From Arachis hypogaea (lineage: Eukaryota; Streptophyta; Magnoliopsida; Fabales; Fabaceae), in assembly GCF_003086295.3 (NCBI RefSeq), contig NC_092039.1, forward strand, positions 94,635,061 through 94,699,060: a DNA stretch of 64,000 bases. Reading direction: 5' to 3'. The position numbers and the translations under genes were made by a program. Shown in pieces: positions 1-9,203 of this stretch. Below the pieces are notes generated by a model. It saw only the letters and a program-made list of their open reading frames with translations. It was not told the DNA's origin and did not search any database. How positions within the stretch are numbered: position 1 is the stretch's first letter; each line of letters begins with the position of its first letter.

Positions 1-66
1 GCGTCGTTTGATTCATGTAGTCGACCCCACTTAGTGGGACAAGGCTTTGTTGTTATTGTTGTTGTA
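1..66 (+). mobile_element. 3' end of a LINE (L1-type) retrotransposon, cut by the window edge
   Basis: The first 66 bases read ...gaccccacttagtgggacaagg... followed by a (ttg)n-like tail. This is the conserved 3' terminus I associate with plant L1-type LINEs, which end in short TTG repeats rather than a long poly(A). Only the non-coding tail is visible; the ORFs would lie upstream of the window. The assignment rests on recognition of this tail; no target-site duplication can be tested because the 5' end is absent. Confidence 0.65.
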
Positions 67-111
67 ACAAAAGAGTGCAATAATACTCCTCACTTATTGT
101 ACTCTTTTGTT
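66..111. repeat. 17-bp stem hairpin
   Basis: Arms at 66-82 (aacaaaagagtgcaata) and 95-111 (tattgtactcttttgtt) are reverse complements with one mismatch, separated by a 12-base loop. It directly follows the LINE tail. It may be the LINE target site or a tiny foldback insertion. No function is evident. Confidence 0.6.
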
Positions 112-677
112 AATTAAACAAATTTTAATTTTTATTTAATTTATAATATTTATATCAAAAGTTCAAGTTTAAAGTTAAAGATTTAGGATTCATGGTGTTT
201 TATTTTTTATTTTTAGTAACATTGATTTTTAGAGTGTTATACTTTTTACTACTTTTTCTAAATCTCAATTCATATATTAGATTTCTATTGATTAAAGAAT
301 TAATAGTAGATAGTTTTTTTTTTAATTTCTGTTGTATGTTATGAATCCATATAATAATCCTTTACTTAAAATACCACAATCGGAGTCCACATCAACGTTT
401 TTTTTTTTGCCTTTTTTTTGGTAAAATAATGGTGAACGCCCAAAGTTTTTCTAAAAAGATTAATTTAATTTAGTCCTAAACTTTACCAGTTATTGGTATA
501 TTAATTATATTAAATAAATAAACACGCCTACCACTTTATAATAAATTAGGATGTATTTAATAAAAAATAAAAATATATATGTTAGTTTTTCTGATGAAAA
601 GACATAAAAGATAAACATCCATCAAAATAATAAATAGAGCGGAGAAAAGTATATTTATTGAAGATAGAAAAAGAATA
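112..677. other. AT-rich intergenic DNA, no gene seen
   Basis: Very AT-rich sequence with homopolymer runs of T. No ORF, RNA gene or recognisable element was found. Confidence 0.5.
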
Positions 678-1082
678 AATTATTATTTTTATGTATAAAA
701 ATTTTAAATATTGACAAATTTATTTATAAAAAATAAAATTAAAGTTATATCTATAGAAGATAGATTTCATATGATAAAATTATTTAAATACTAAAAAATT
801 ACTTAAAAACTCCAAATTAGTATTATTATTTTTTTTAATTCTAATTAACCTCATTCTTTGTTCCTCTCAATTCACTATAACAAAATGTTGAATTTCGTCG
901 AATTTACCGTCAGATTTAGCATTGGACATTAGTAGCAGATTTGACAATAAATTTGTTGGATAAAAAGATTATCATTGGATTCGATTTTTTGATGGTAAAT
1001 TCGCCGGTAATAATTGGAGAAAAAAAATAGCACTATTATTACCGGTGAATTCGTCTCATGTATTTTCTGTTTATAGTTATCG

Positions 1083-1765
1083 CTGAAAGTACCTGAAAAT
1101 TGATTCTAGTTTAGTGAATTTAGGTTTTAATGCTGATTAGTATTTCTAAGTTTCAATAATTATGATTAATTTTATTGTTGAAAGTTTTTGAAAATTGATT
1201 ATTGTCTAGTAGATTTAGGTTGATTTGGTTGCTTGGTTAGTGTTTCCTGTTTTAATGATTATGTTTGTTGTTGAAAGTTCCTGAAAATTTATTTTTGTTT
1301 AGTGAATTTAGGTTGATTTGGTTGGCTGGTTAGTGTTTATAAGTTTCAATAATTATGACTAATTTTATTGCTGAAATTTCTTGAAAATTAATTCCTGTCT
1401 AGTGGATTTAAGTTGATTTGGTTGCCTATTTCAATGATTATGGTTGTTTCTGAAATTTCCTAAAAAGTGATTCCTATTTAGTGAATTTATGTTAATTTTG
1501 TTGTCTAATTATTATTTTAAGTTTTAATGATTATGATTAACTTTATTGCTGAAAGTTCTTGAAAATTGATTCCTATTTAGTGAATTTAGGTTGATTTGCT
1601 TGCCTAGTTAGTGTTTCCTATTTCAATGATTATGGCTATTGTTTAAAGTTCCTGAAAATTGATTCTTGTTTAGTAGATTTACATTGATTTGGTTGCCTGG
1701 TTATTGTTTTAAGTTTCAATGATTATTATTCCTATTTAGTAGATTTAGGTTGATTCTTGTTTGTG
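1083..1765 (+). repeat. Imperfect tandem repeat, ~95-bp unit, about 7 copies
   Basis: Units begin near 1083, 1177, 1270, 1370, 1449, 1548 and 1640. Each starts with a variant of gctgaaagttcctgaaaatt, continues with tagtgaatttaggttgattt and ends with a tttcaatgattatg block. Copies differ by substitutions and small indels. It sits just upstream of the first recognisable exon of the element's gene, so it is probably intron or leader sequence. Confidence 0.8.
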
Positions 1766-1788
1766 GGTTGTTAGGTTTGCGCTAAACA

Positions 1789-3062
1789 ACAATGCGTGTA
1801 TTCAAGAGATGACTAATGTCACCAAGTTGATGTACAACCATCCCTGGCCTAGCTACATAAAGATCCCTACTGAGACCAGGGAGTGATGCTTTTAGAAATG
1901 GGCAGTAATTACTTTTTCTTTTTAGTTTCAAACCTTTTTAGCTAGTCTATATCTTCTATCTTGCTAAACTAATTTTAAAGTTTCTTTGTTGTAGCTGCAC
2001 TTTAGGTGGGATACTGAGTATGACCTTACCATCAAGAAGATATTCGATCATTGAATGGGTTGGCGGCTCCAACAGATGTTGGATGATGTTCGTTAGGGGA
2101 GGGACCACTGGATGACCTAGCTCTGACCAGAAATAAAGAAGTCTCTGTTTGTTCATTGGGAGACCGATGACGCGTTCCAGCATCGGCATCTCACTAACAA
2201 AGCTAACAGGGCCTCAGACAGGTCATCCAAGTATACTGGCGACTCAACGACCTTCATAAAGACTAAGGCCAGGCTGGTATATAAAGTGACTTTAATTTTG
2301 TTAATAACTTTGTTATATTCTTTTGCATATCATTACTAGGCATTCTAATCATATTGTTTCAATGCAACAGATGTAGTCAAAGTCGTTGGATCACGAGGAG
2401 ACATTGGCGGAGACGTTCAAGTACACCCACATGCTGAAGGAGAACAACAAGAGATTTGCTGACCAGCGGTCTCAAGACCATTATAAGAATAAACATACAT
2501 CTGATTATCTTCTACTATAAAATTATTAGAGATTAACTATATATCTATCGTACTAATCACAATAACTTGTGTTAATTACACAGGAATCCTACACACAATG
2601 ACTACAGGCCGTGACTCAGCAGTCTCAACAAAGTGGGGAGGATGCCAATGATGGCTCTGAGCTTCAGTCGTTGATCTTGATGCGGTTGAGACCGTCGTCA
2701 AGCTTTGCCACCAGTCAAGCCGTCGAGCCCAAGGAAAGCATGGAATTGAAGCTATAGGTGCAGGAGCTCCAACGCAGCTTCAGTAACAAGCTCAGGAGCT
2801 CAACGATTATTAGGAGAGGTATCAGGAGATCCTTACCCGCGTGACATCTACGAATGAGCTCAGGCTAGAGTGGAAGGAGTTGCTAGAGCGGATGTAGCGT
2901 ATGGAGGCTTAGATGCAGGTGTACCAGGCCCAGATGCACGTTGTTGGCATCGACCTTACTGGTGGCAGCACTACTGCTAGTGGCAACAGTCTTGCTGGTG
3001 GCATACGTACAGACATCACTGTCTTTTGCGCCGCCGACTTAAGGCCACAAGACCGACGATGA
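1789..3062 (+). pseudogene. Broken Ptta/En/Spm-family transposase-like gene (Transposase_24 type) inside the CACTA element
   Basis: Four exon-like blocks can be read on the plus strand: about 1789-1887 (MTNVTKLMYNHPWPSYIK), 1995-2276 (with SSKYTGDSTTFIKTKARL near its end), 2371-2488 (TFKYTHMLKENNKRFADQ) and 2583-3062 (QQSQQSGEDANDGSEL, later YQAQMHVVGIDLTGGS). The gaps have intron-like borders, for example ctg/gtatat at 2276 and gcaacag/atg at 2370, and acacag before 2583. In-frame stops occur in several blocks (e.g. FDH* near 2053 and M*RMEA* near 2900), so it cannot encode a full protein. The SKYTG...KTKARL motif is typical of the 'plant transposase Ptta/En/Spm' proteins that are common in legume genomes. 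The family is recognised from memory. Confidence 0.65.
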
Positions 3063-3785
3063 CGACGACTACCTGGATATGTAGTTATTAGTTTTTTGTT
3101 TTATTGTTTCATTGTATTTATTTGATATACTTGACTTTAAATTTATTTGAATATTGTATTATTTATTTTGAATTAAAGTTTTTCATTATTTATGAATTGA
3201 CCACTAATTGTGTGAAAAAATTTAAATTTAAAATTAAAATTGACCATTAATTTCAAATTTAGAAAAACATTAACATTATCGTCAGAATTACCGTAGGAAT
3301 AATCCAATAGTAATAATGCGCGAAACATTTTTTGGCACCAACAATACCATCAGAAAAATCATTAGTTTTTCGAGCTGGTAATCCGTTGCAGAATTCGACG
3401 GTAATTACCGTCAGACGAAAAAATTCAAATGGTAAATATTTACCGGAAAAATTTATACCATCTGATTGTTTTCAACAGCAAATTCGATGGTACTCAACGT
3501 TTTTCTTGTAGTATTAAAAGAGAGAGACCATTGACAAGAGATTGTGATAAGGGTGAAGCGAATAATAGATGAAAAGATTGTAGTGGGAATTAAAAGGGAC
3601 AAAAAGATCACGTTAATTAGGATTCGAAAAAGGATAATTTGAATTTTTAGATAATTTTTTAATATTTAAATAGTTTTTATAATATCAAACTTATTTTTTA
3701 TGGATATAAGTTTAGTTTTATTTATTATTTTTTTATGAATAAATTTTGTCAATATTTAAAATTTTTATGAATAAAAATAATAGTG

Positions 3786-6104
3786 TATTCATATAAAAAT
3801 TACTGGAATGGAAGAGAGACAACTAAGTACTAAACATAAGTTGCATTAGTATAAACACAATATTGAAAAAAAATGATCAAGTTCATATTTTGATAGAATG
3901 AGTAACTTTATATGTTGGGCTTGGTTTGATCCGAGGACCCTTTTGTTTATAAAAATATCTAAAACCAATTGACTATATTTATTTGAATTATCTCCTAATA
4001 AATACTCATTTTTTCTAAAATCTTGGGGAAGGCCTACCTGCCTTAAATCCGCCTCTGTTCATATGTAAGTAATATATGCGCATATAAAATATCGGAATGA
4101 TTTATAGTACGTTATTTTTTTTTATCAAAAATAAAAATGATATTCGAACCATCACTCTGAGTATGGAAAAATAGATTGTGCATTAGTAATTTTATACTAT
4201 GTTATTTATTATCTAATAGATTATAAATCTAATTTAAGAGAAAAAAATATCACGTGATAAATAATAATATCAGAATGATTTATAGTACGTTTTTTTTATC
4301 AAAAATAAAAATAATATTCGAATCTATTATTTTTAGGTGAGTATGAAAAGATAGATTGTACATTAGTAATTTCATACTACGTTATTTATTATCTAATAGA
4401 TTACAAATCTAATTTAAGAGAAAAAAATATCACGTGATAAATAATATATCCACGACATTTTCCTATAGAAAATGCTCCACTACCACTTTTATGATTACAC
4501 TTTTAATTCGCCCATATGACCATGCATCACCTCCATAATATATGTGTAACATGAAAAACGAATAAAAAAAAAAAGACTCTTGTGAAATACTTGCAGCTTT
4601 GATATCACATGTTGAGTTATTATGGAAAACGTAACGCTTAACTCTAAAGAGACTTTAGAAATAAATTAAATAAGAGAATATATATCTAATTTGATATTTT
4701 AAAATATAAAATTAATAAATTTCTTATTTTATAAATCCTTTATTTCTCTTTGTTTTCATGGATATGAGACTAATTTCTTAGTGTTATATGTTATCAATTA
4801 TTACTACTATATTCTTGTAATGAATAAAATAACAGCCCTGATTCACGTTACACCTTTGTTTATAACTTTAAAGCAAGATCAATATATTCGTGACATAAAA
4901 GTTGCAAGGAATTCTACTTATGCCCCACAACTATGATAGCAGTCGTTCTTTAAACTAGCAAGAATATTTCTAGATTATCTTTAATTCTATCCTATATGTT
5001 ATACCGTACATATATATACCTAATTATCACAATTACATTCTCTTATTAAAACTAATCATTCTATGATGACCAAATGAAAACTAGTACTAATATTAATTAA
5101 TAGTAATCTTTTGTAATTAAAAATTATTATTCAATTCTCGATAAGATGGTTTAATTATTTAATTTACTTTCTCTCTCTCTCATACACACACTTATAATAA
5201 TTAAAAGAATGGAATAATTATTCAAAATTTGTGTAATGAAAATGGGTGAGAAAGAGGACCCATTTGAGAGGCACCGGTGGAACATACTCCGAGTTTTGGT
5301 CTTCATGGGAATGGCTTTAGTGCCGTCAATGTCCAGCTTCTAATAATTGTTTTCCCCCCACTAATTAGCACCAAACCTTAAAAAATGGATTAGTGAAAAA
5401 CATGGCAGTAATAAACTATTTGCAGCTTTGACCAATTATAGAGAAAACTTCTCATTGGACACAAGTTATAATAAACTAAACTAGTCTTATTTCTACCTAC
5501 CAAAACCATGCGTTTACATTTGCTTTTAGTAATTTACAACCATCATAGAATTTCTCATAATTAATTGTCTCAAATTTTAATATTCAAGTGAAAGAAAATC
5601 TTTTTCAACTATTTACAATATATAGAGTAAACCAAATATGAGTCTTTCGCACGTAAGGAAGGTAAAAAAAAAAAAAAAAGGTTGAGAAAACATATCATCG
5701 AAGTTAAAATCACAAATGTTAAGGATTAATATTTCTCTTGCATCTACCCTTGTATTTTAGTCTAATGTTTGTCAAATTTTTTTTCCTACTAAAAATGTTG
5801 GTCCCTAATATTCTCCAATAAAAATTACGGATGCGGTTAGAATTCGTTTGAGCTGTATGTATAACCAGCGGTTAAATGTAGAGTTAGGGTTCTTCTAATT
5901 AATTATACTTTTCTTATTGAAAGATATCTTTAATGGTCCAAATTAATTGAAACCCAAATCTCTCGATAAATATTAAAAAAAAAAACAAGCTGACAAATCC
6001 GTGCCTGAACGGGAGAAGCCAGTGGTTAGATTTCAAATTTTCATTTATCTATAAAAAAAATTTTCCATTTAATTAATTAATCAAACAATAACAATAGTAG
6101 CTTT
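3786..6104. other. AT-rich intergenic DNA with one tandem duplication
   Basis: No gene was recognised. It holds the duplication at 4088-4445, poly(A)/poly(T) runs (e.g. 5666-5680) and a short GC-richer patch at 5236-5342 with a 35-codon ORF of unknown meaning. The rest is low-complexity AT sequence. Confidence 0.5.
4088..4445. repeat. Tandem duplication of a ~178-bp unit
   Basis: Copy 1 is 4088-4265 and copy 2 is 4266-4445. Both begin aatatc(g/a)gaatgatttat and end atcacgtgataaataat. They differ by scattered substitutions and small indels in the middle. Each copy contains a palindromic atcacgtgat. The unit is not part of any recognised element. Confidence 0.85.
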
Positions 6105-6113
6105 CATTTGGGC
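6105..6113. repeat. Left copy of 9-bp target-site duplication (catttgggc)
   Basis: The same nine bases, also preceded by t, recur at 15522-15530. They bracket the MULE-type element; 9 bp is the usual duplication length for Mutator-like elements. Confidence 0.55.
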
Positions 6114-6175
6114 AGAAATTATTTTCAATATAAAAAAGTAGTGCTATTTTTGTAGAATATTGATATTTAGGGTGT
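6114..6175 (+). repeat. Left terminal inverted repeat of the MULE (diverged)
   Basis: Begins agaaattattttcaatat and pairs imperfectly with the right end. The region continues to about 6430 with cacgtgg and acgtgttg words that also recur in the right subterminal region (15250-15400), suggesting longer decayed TIRs. Confidence 0.45.
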
Positions 6176-6430
6176 TTTATATAAGTGTGAATTTTCAAAG
6201 TTTCCTTCACAGAATACGCAAGGAGCGTGTTGCTGTCTTTGCATCAAAAATTCTTTGCAGCTTTTTACAAATTCGTCGCAATTTTGGACACGTGGCGGGT
6301 ATTATCAAAGCTATACACAGAAAACGTGTTGACATCTTTTTAGAGATTCTGCATAAATGCTTCGTAACTTTTGCTAGAGATTTCTTGCCTCTTTCTTCAC
6401 GTGGCGGCCATGTAATAACACGCAAGCACG

Positions 6431-7020
6431 TACTACAAGAAAAATATTAAATATCGTCTGATTTACCGTCGGATTTAGCGTAGCAGAGTAGCGGCGTCTT
6501 TACTGACAAATTTATCGGCAGTTTAGGCGTCAAATTCATTATGTTAAAATATTACCGGTGGATAGATTCCCATTTTCGACGGTAAATTCACCAGTAATAA
6601 TTGTAGGAAAAATAGGCACAACATTTAGGGTCGGATCTATCGCGAAAAAATCCGACGGTAAATCCACTTAGTAGAATGCTGCGTTTTGGTAACCCACAAT
6701 ACATTACCGTCAAATTTATCTGCCGGTAAATTCGACGATAATTGTGCTCTAAATTCGAATTGCGAACCCTCTTCCCCTCATTTGAATTTCTCTCTCGCTC
6801 TCTAACCCTCTCACCTCCCACTCTCTCTAACCATCTCATTCTCCAGCAGCCCCCTTCTCTCCGGAAGCCCTTCCGACGCCAACAACACTTTCTTTAATTT
6901 TGCCGTTATTCGTCATTTTTTCCATCACCGTTGCTGCTGTTGGATTTTGTCGCTGCTGCGGCTACCCTCTTCTTCTTGACACTGGTGCTCTTCTTCAAGT
7001 AATGCTTCTGGACTTCTTTT
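6431..7020 (+). mobile_element. One-ended CACTA fragment
   Basis: At 6431 tactacaagaaaaat starts a typical CACTA terminus, followed by subterminal words such as tttaccgtcgg, ttaccggtgg and accagtaataattg up to about 6745. A ct-rich stretch (6760-6840) then resembles the 5' leader of such elements. No matching right end was found downstream, so the element is truncated. It is a different copy from the one at 873-3512 and interrupts the left end of the MULE. Confidence 0.6.
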
Positions 7021-7677
7021 TTTCTAAAATAGGAATTAGGTTTGATTTTTTATTATAATTTTGGTTCTGATTAATTATTATAATTTTATGTTCGTTATTT
7101 TGGTTCTTATTTGCTATTATAATTTCTTTTTTTATTTGTTATTATAATTTTGTATCTATTATTTGGTTCTAATTTGTTCAGATTCTAATTAAAACATATT
7201 TTGAAGTGTTGTTGATTAAGTTATTGGTTTGATGATGAACACGTCAAAATACCTAAGTAGTTAGGAACTTAACTAATTAGTTAACTAATTAGGTTATTTT
7301 GGATATATGTTGTGGCTATTTTTAAATTTTAATTTATGATTGCGATTGGTTGGATTTGTGAAAACCGTAAAGGTGGATAATGTCCAATTCTAGAGGAAGT
7401 TAAGCCAAAAATTTTTTCAAATAATATAAATGAACATAGGATTTGTGTTGTATTTGATGATTTATGTGATTTAAAGTGTCTATAAATTTTAAGTCTTTTA
7501 TATACAAATCATTTTAGTTAGTCAGTTTAATTTATTTACACTCAATTTATGATGAGTAAAAATCTTTAAGAGTAAAATTATAAAAAAATAAAATTATTTA
7601 GAGTGAAAGTAATGTGATTAAGTGTTACTTAGATGTGATTAAAAAATAATTGAATAATTATGTACAGTAAACGATTG
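7021..7677. other. AT-rich filler inside the MULE, no gene seen
   Basis: Low-complexity sequence, possibly the continuation of the CACTA fragment's first intron followed by MULE interior. No ORF or RNA gene is supported. Confidence 0.4.
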
Positions 7678-7682
7678 ATATT

Positions 7683-8184
7683 TGTTCATACCCTGGGTCG
7701 AGCTGTACGACCCAAGCTGATCGACGACAAATCTACCGACCTGTTCAAAATAGGCTTACCCGACCTCTTCATAAAAGAGGTCGACCAAAACGCTACAGAG
7801 GCCCAAAGAAGGCCCAAACAAAGGAACACAACCCAAATCTAAAGGTGGCAAAGCCTAAAGAAAGATAAGGCGGTTCCCCTTAAAGATAAGATGACTTCAC
7901 TCAAAGATAAGATAAGATAACTATCTTATCTCCAGAAAGGTCACTCCACACCATTATAAAATATACTGGAGCACCAAAGTATCACTCATACTCTGATTCT
8001 ACACTAAAAACCTGCCTAAAGCCCGTGCTAACTTAAGCATCGGAGTCTCTTGTACGTACCACCACCCTTCGGTGACGAAGGATCAGCAGCACTGCCAAGT
8101 CCAACAAGTCAGACGTCACATTGCCGACCAGTACAGAAGATCTCATCCGAGATCGACCTACAGTTTCAGGTAACTCTCGGAACA
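7683..8184 (+). mobile_element. Solo LTR (502 bp) of an LTR retrotransposon
   Basis: Starts tgttcataccctggg and ends ctctcggaaca (TG...CA), flanked by a perfect 5-bp duplication atatt (7678-7682 and 8185-8189). It contains a TATA-like tataaaat near 7955 and a downstream leader-like region ending in cagtttcagg. No internal retroelement sequence lies on either side, so it is the product of LTR-LTR recombination. It resembles a Ty3/gypsy LTR I associate with Arachis; the family is not established. The 60-codon ORF across its left half is fortuitous. Confidence 0.85.
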
Positions 8185-8226
8185 ATATTATTGAAGGATA
8201 AAATTAAAATTTATTTCTATGTATCT

Positions 8227-8437
8227 TTTTGTCCCCAACGTTTTCATCCTACTTAAGTCCCTAACGTTTTAAAATCGTCTCAATTTTGTCCCACCATCAG
8301 TTCTGTAAATAGATCCCTAACAGCAAGACAATATTAAGTCAATTTTGAAACGTTAGGGACTTAAATAGAAAAATTAAACGTTAGAGACAACTTGGGACTT
8401 GCCCCAAACGTTGAGAACAAAAACGATACTTTACCCC
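8227..8437. repeat. Small inverted-repeat element with 'gtccctaacgttt' arms (MITE-like)
   Basis: The segment 8251-8275 (acttaagtccctaacgtttt...) is the reverse complement, with two mismatches, of 8342-8366 (...aaacgttagggacttaaat). Outer copies of the motif lie at 8227-8245 and 8404-8437, ending near tactttacccc. This pattern is a very common legume repeat whose arms read 'gtccctaacgttt'. It lies directly after the solo LTR. Confidence 0.6.
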
Positions 8438-8466
8438 AATTTGTGTTTTAATGTTATGTGTTGTAG

Positions 8467-8770
8467 GTGGAGTCATTGCCCACGAAACAAAGCGTGGACA
8501 TCGAAGAACACAGCGACTTTTAGGCAGAAAATAGATTACATGGAAGAGATCAGTACAGATATTAACTTACGATATTACTTATATAATTTTCTAATAATAT
8601 GTTGCAGTTTGTCTAGCGGCCGTACGAACGACTGATCATACCCATCGATCTACATAGACATCTTGAAGTGTGTTACACACTAGCGCTATTACTATCATTC
8701 GATTGTGTCGAATGACATTTTGCAGACTCAAAAATATGCTAGTATGGGTATGCACAACCCGCCCTTGAGC
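8467..8770 (+). pseudogene. Relic of a plant mobile domain (PMD, aminotransferase-like) gene
   Basis: Two blocks on the plus strand match the C-terminal part of plant-mobile-domain proteins. The first, about 8467-8552, reads RWSHCPRNKAWTSKNTATF and then RQKIDYMEE. The second, from 8604, reads QFV*RPYERLIIP, then SFDCVE*HFAD and *YGYAQPA, which fits the family pattern of an aromatic-rich QF.WRPY block, a SFECIEWH block and an R..GYAQP block. A short intron with gt...gcag borders separates them. Several stops break the frame. PMD genes are known passengers or parts of MULE-type elements, which fits its place inside this MULE and its orientation opposite to the transposase relic. The function of PMD in transposons is not settled. 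Confidence 0.55.
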
Positions 8771-8784
8771 ATAAAAGAGTTATC

Positions 8785-8954
8785 AATGTGGATTAGCATT
8801 GCTATAATTATCCCCATGCTATCTCTTCTAACAACATGCCTTTATAAATTACTAAGAGAAAAGTACCATGCATCAGAGATCTTTTCCTCTATGATGGTAA
8901 AAGTAATCGACACAATGTTTTGATTCCCATTTTGTGCAACTGCAACCAAAAGAG
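8785..8954 (-). pseudogene. MULE transposase relic, downstream part (3' of the copia insertion)
   Basis: On the minus strand, from the copia junction leftwards, the reading is LLVAVAQNGNQNIVSITF, then DAWYFSLSNL*RHVVRRDS. This is the segment of MULE (MuDR-type) transposases that follows the DGTHLYGKYKSTL block, and that block is found on the other side of the copia element (13788 onward). Homology is lost near 8785, where the PMD relic begins, so the catalytic C-terminal half is missing. The two halves are continuous once the copia element and its 5-bp duplication are set aside. Confidence 0.7.
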
Positions 8955-9170
8955 TGTTAAGGGTAGTATTGTAAAACAAGCTCAAGATGAGCTCAAGAAA
9001 AGTCAAGAAAGCGTAACCTAGATGCTAAGTGATAATGCAGATGTTTATATAAATCTGAGAACACTTGTGTAAAGGGTTGGCTTCAATTCTAATAATCAAT
9101 TTTACAGATTCACATTTTTTCTTCCTTTGTTTTACTTGCTGTGAAAAGCTTTTTTCATAGAAAATCTTTT
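8955..9170 (+). repeat. 5' LTR of the copia element
   Basis: Starts tgttaagggtagtattg and ends gaaaatctttt, immediately before the PBS. It contains tatataaat near 9048 as a likely TATA box. It matches the 3' LTR at 13565-13782. Confidence 0.9.
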
Positions 9171-9171
9171 A

Positions 9172-9184
9172 TGGTATCAAGAGC
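9172..9184 (+). promoter_or_regulatory. Primer binding site, initiator tRNA-Met type
   Basis: The sequence tggtatcaagagc matches the usual copia PBS tggtatcagagc with one extra a. It lies one base after the 5' LTR. Confidence 0.85.
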
Positions 9185-9203
9185 TTGAAGGTTCAAAAGA
9201 TCC

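Larger units (their letters stand above)
873..3512 (+). mobile_element. CACTA (En/Spm-type) transposon, degenerate
   Basis: The left end reads cactataacaaaatg. The right end, on the other strand, reads actacaagaaaaacg, close to the usual plant CACTA terminus. The element is flanked by att on both sides (870-872 and 3513-3515), fitting the 3-bp duplication of CACTA elements. Both subterminal regions carry many short direct and inverted copies of accgtcag/accggtaa-like words (about 890-1060 and 3270-3500), the usual transposase-binding zone of this class. The interior contains a tandem-repeat region and a broken gene related to the Ptta/En/Spm plant transposase family. Confidence 0.7.
678..3785. 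mobile_element. Foldback/TIR element with ~180-bp inverted arms, split by a CACTA element
   Basis: The DNA at about 678-858 and the reverse complement of about 3606-3785 can be aligned: both contain atttttat-tataaaaattttaaatattgac, a diverged AT-rich middle, and end near ctaattaac. The arms enclose the CACTA element at 873-3512. The outer boundaries are not sharp and no flanking duplication was identified, so the class (foldback, MULE-like or MITE) is open. The arms are AT-rich and diverged, but the shared blocks lie in the same order. Confidence 0.5.

Noticed and set aside
6160..6450. 96-codon ORF on + and 72-codon ORF on - in the MULE end
   Set aside because: Both lie in the terminal region of the MULE and resemble no protein family; the plus ORF runs into the CACTA fragment.
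7660..7842. 60-codon plus-strand ORF
   Set aside because: Spans the left border of the solo LTR; no family features.
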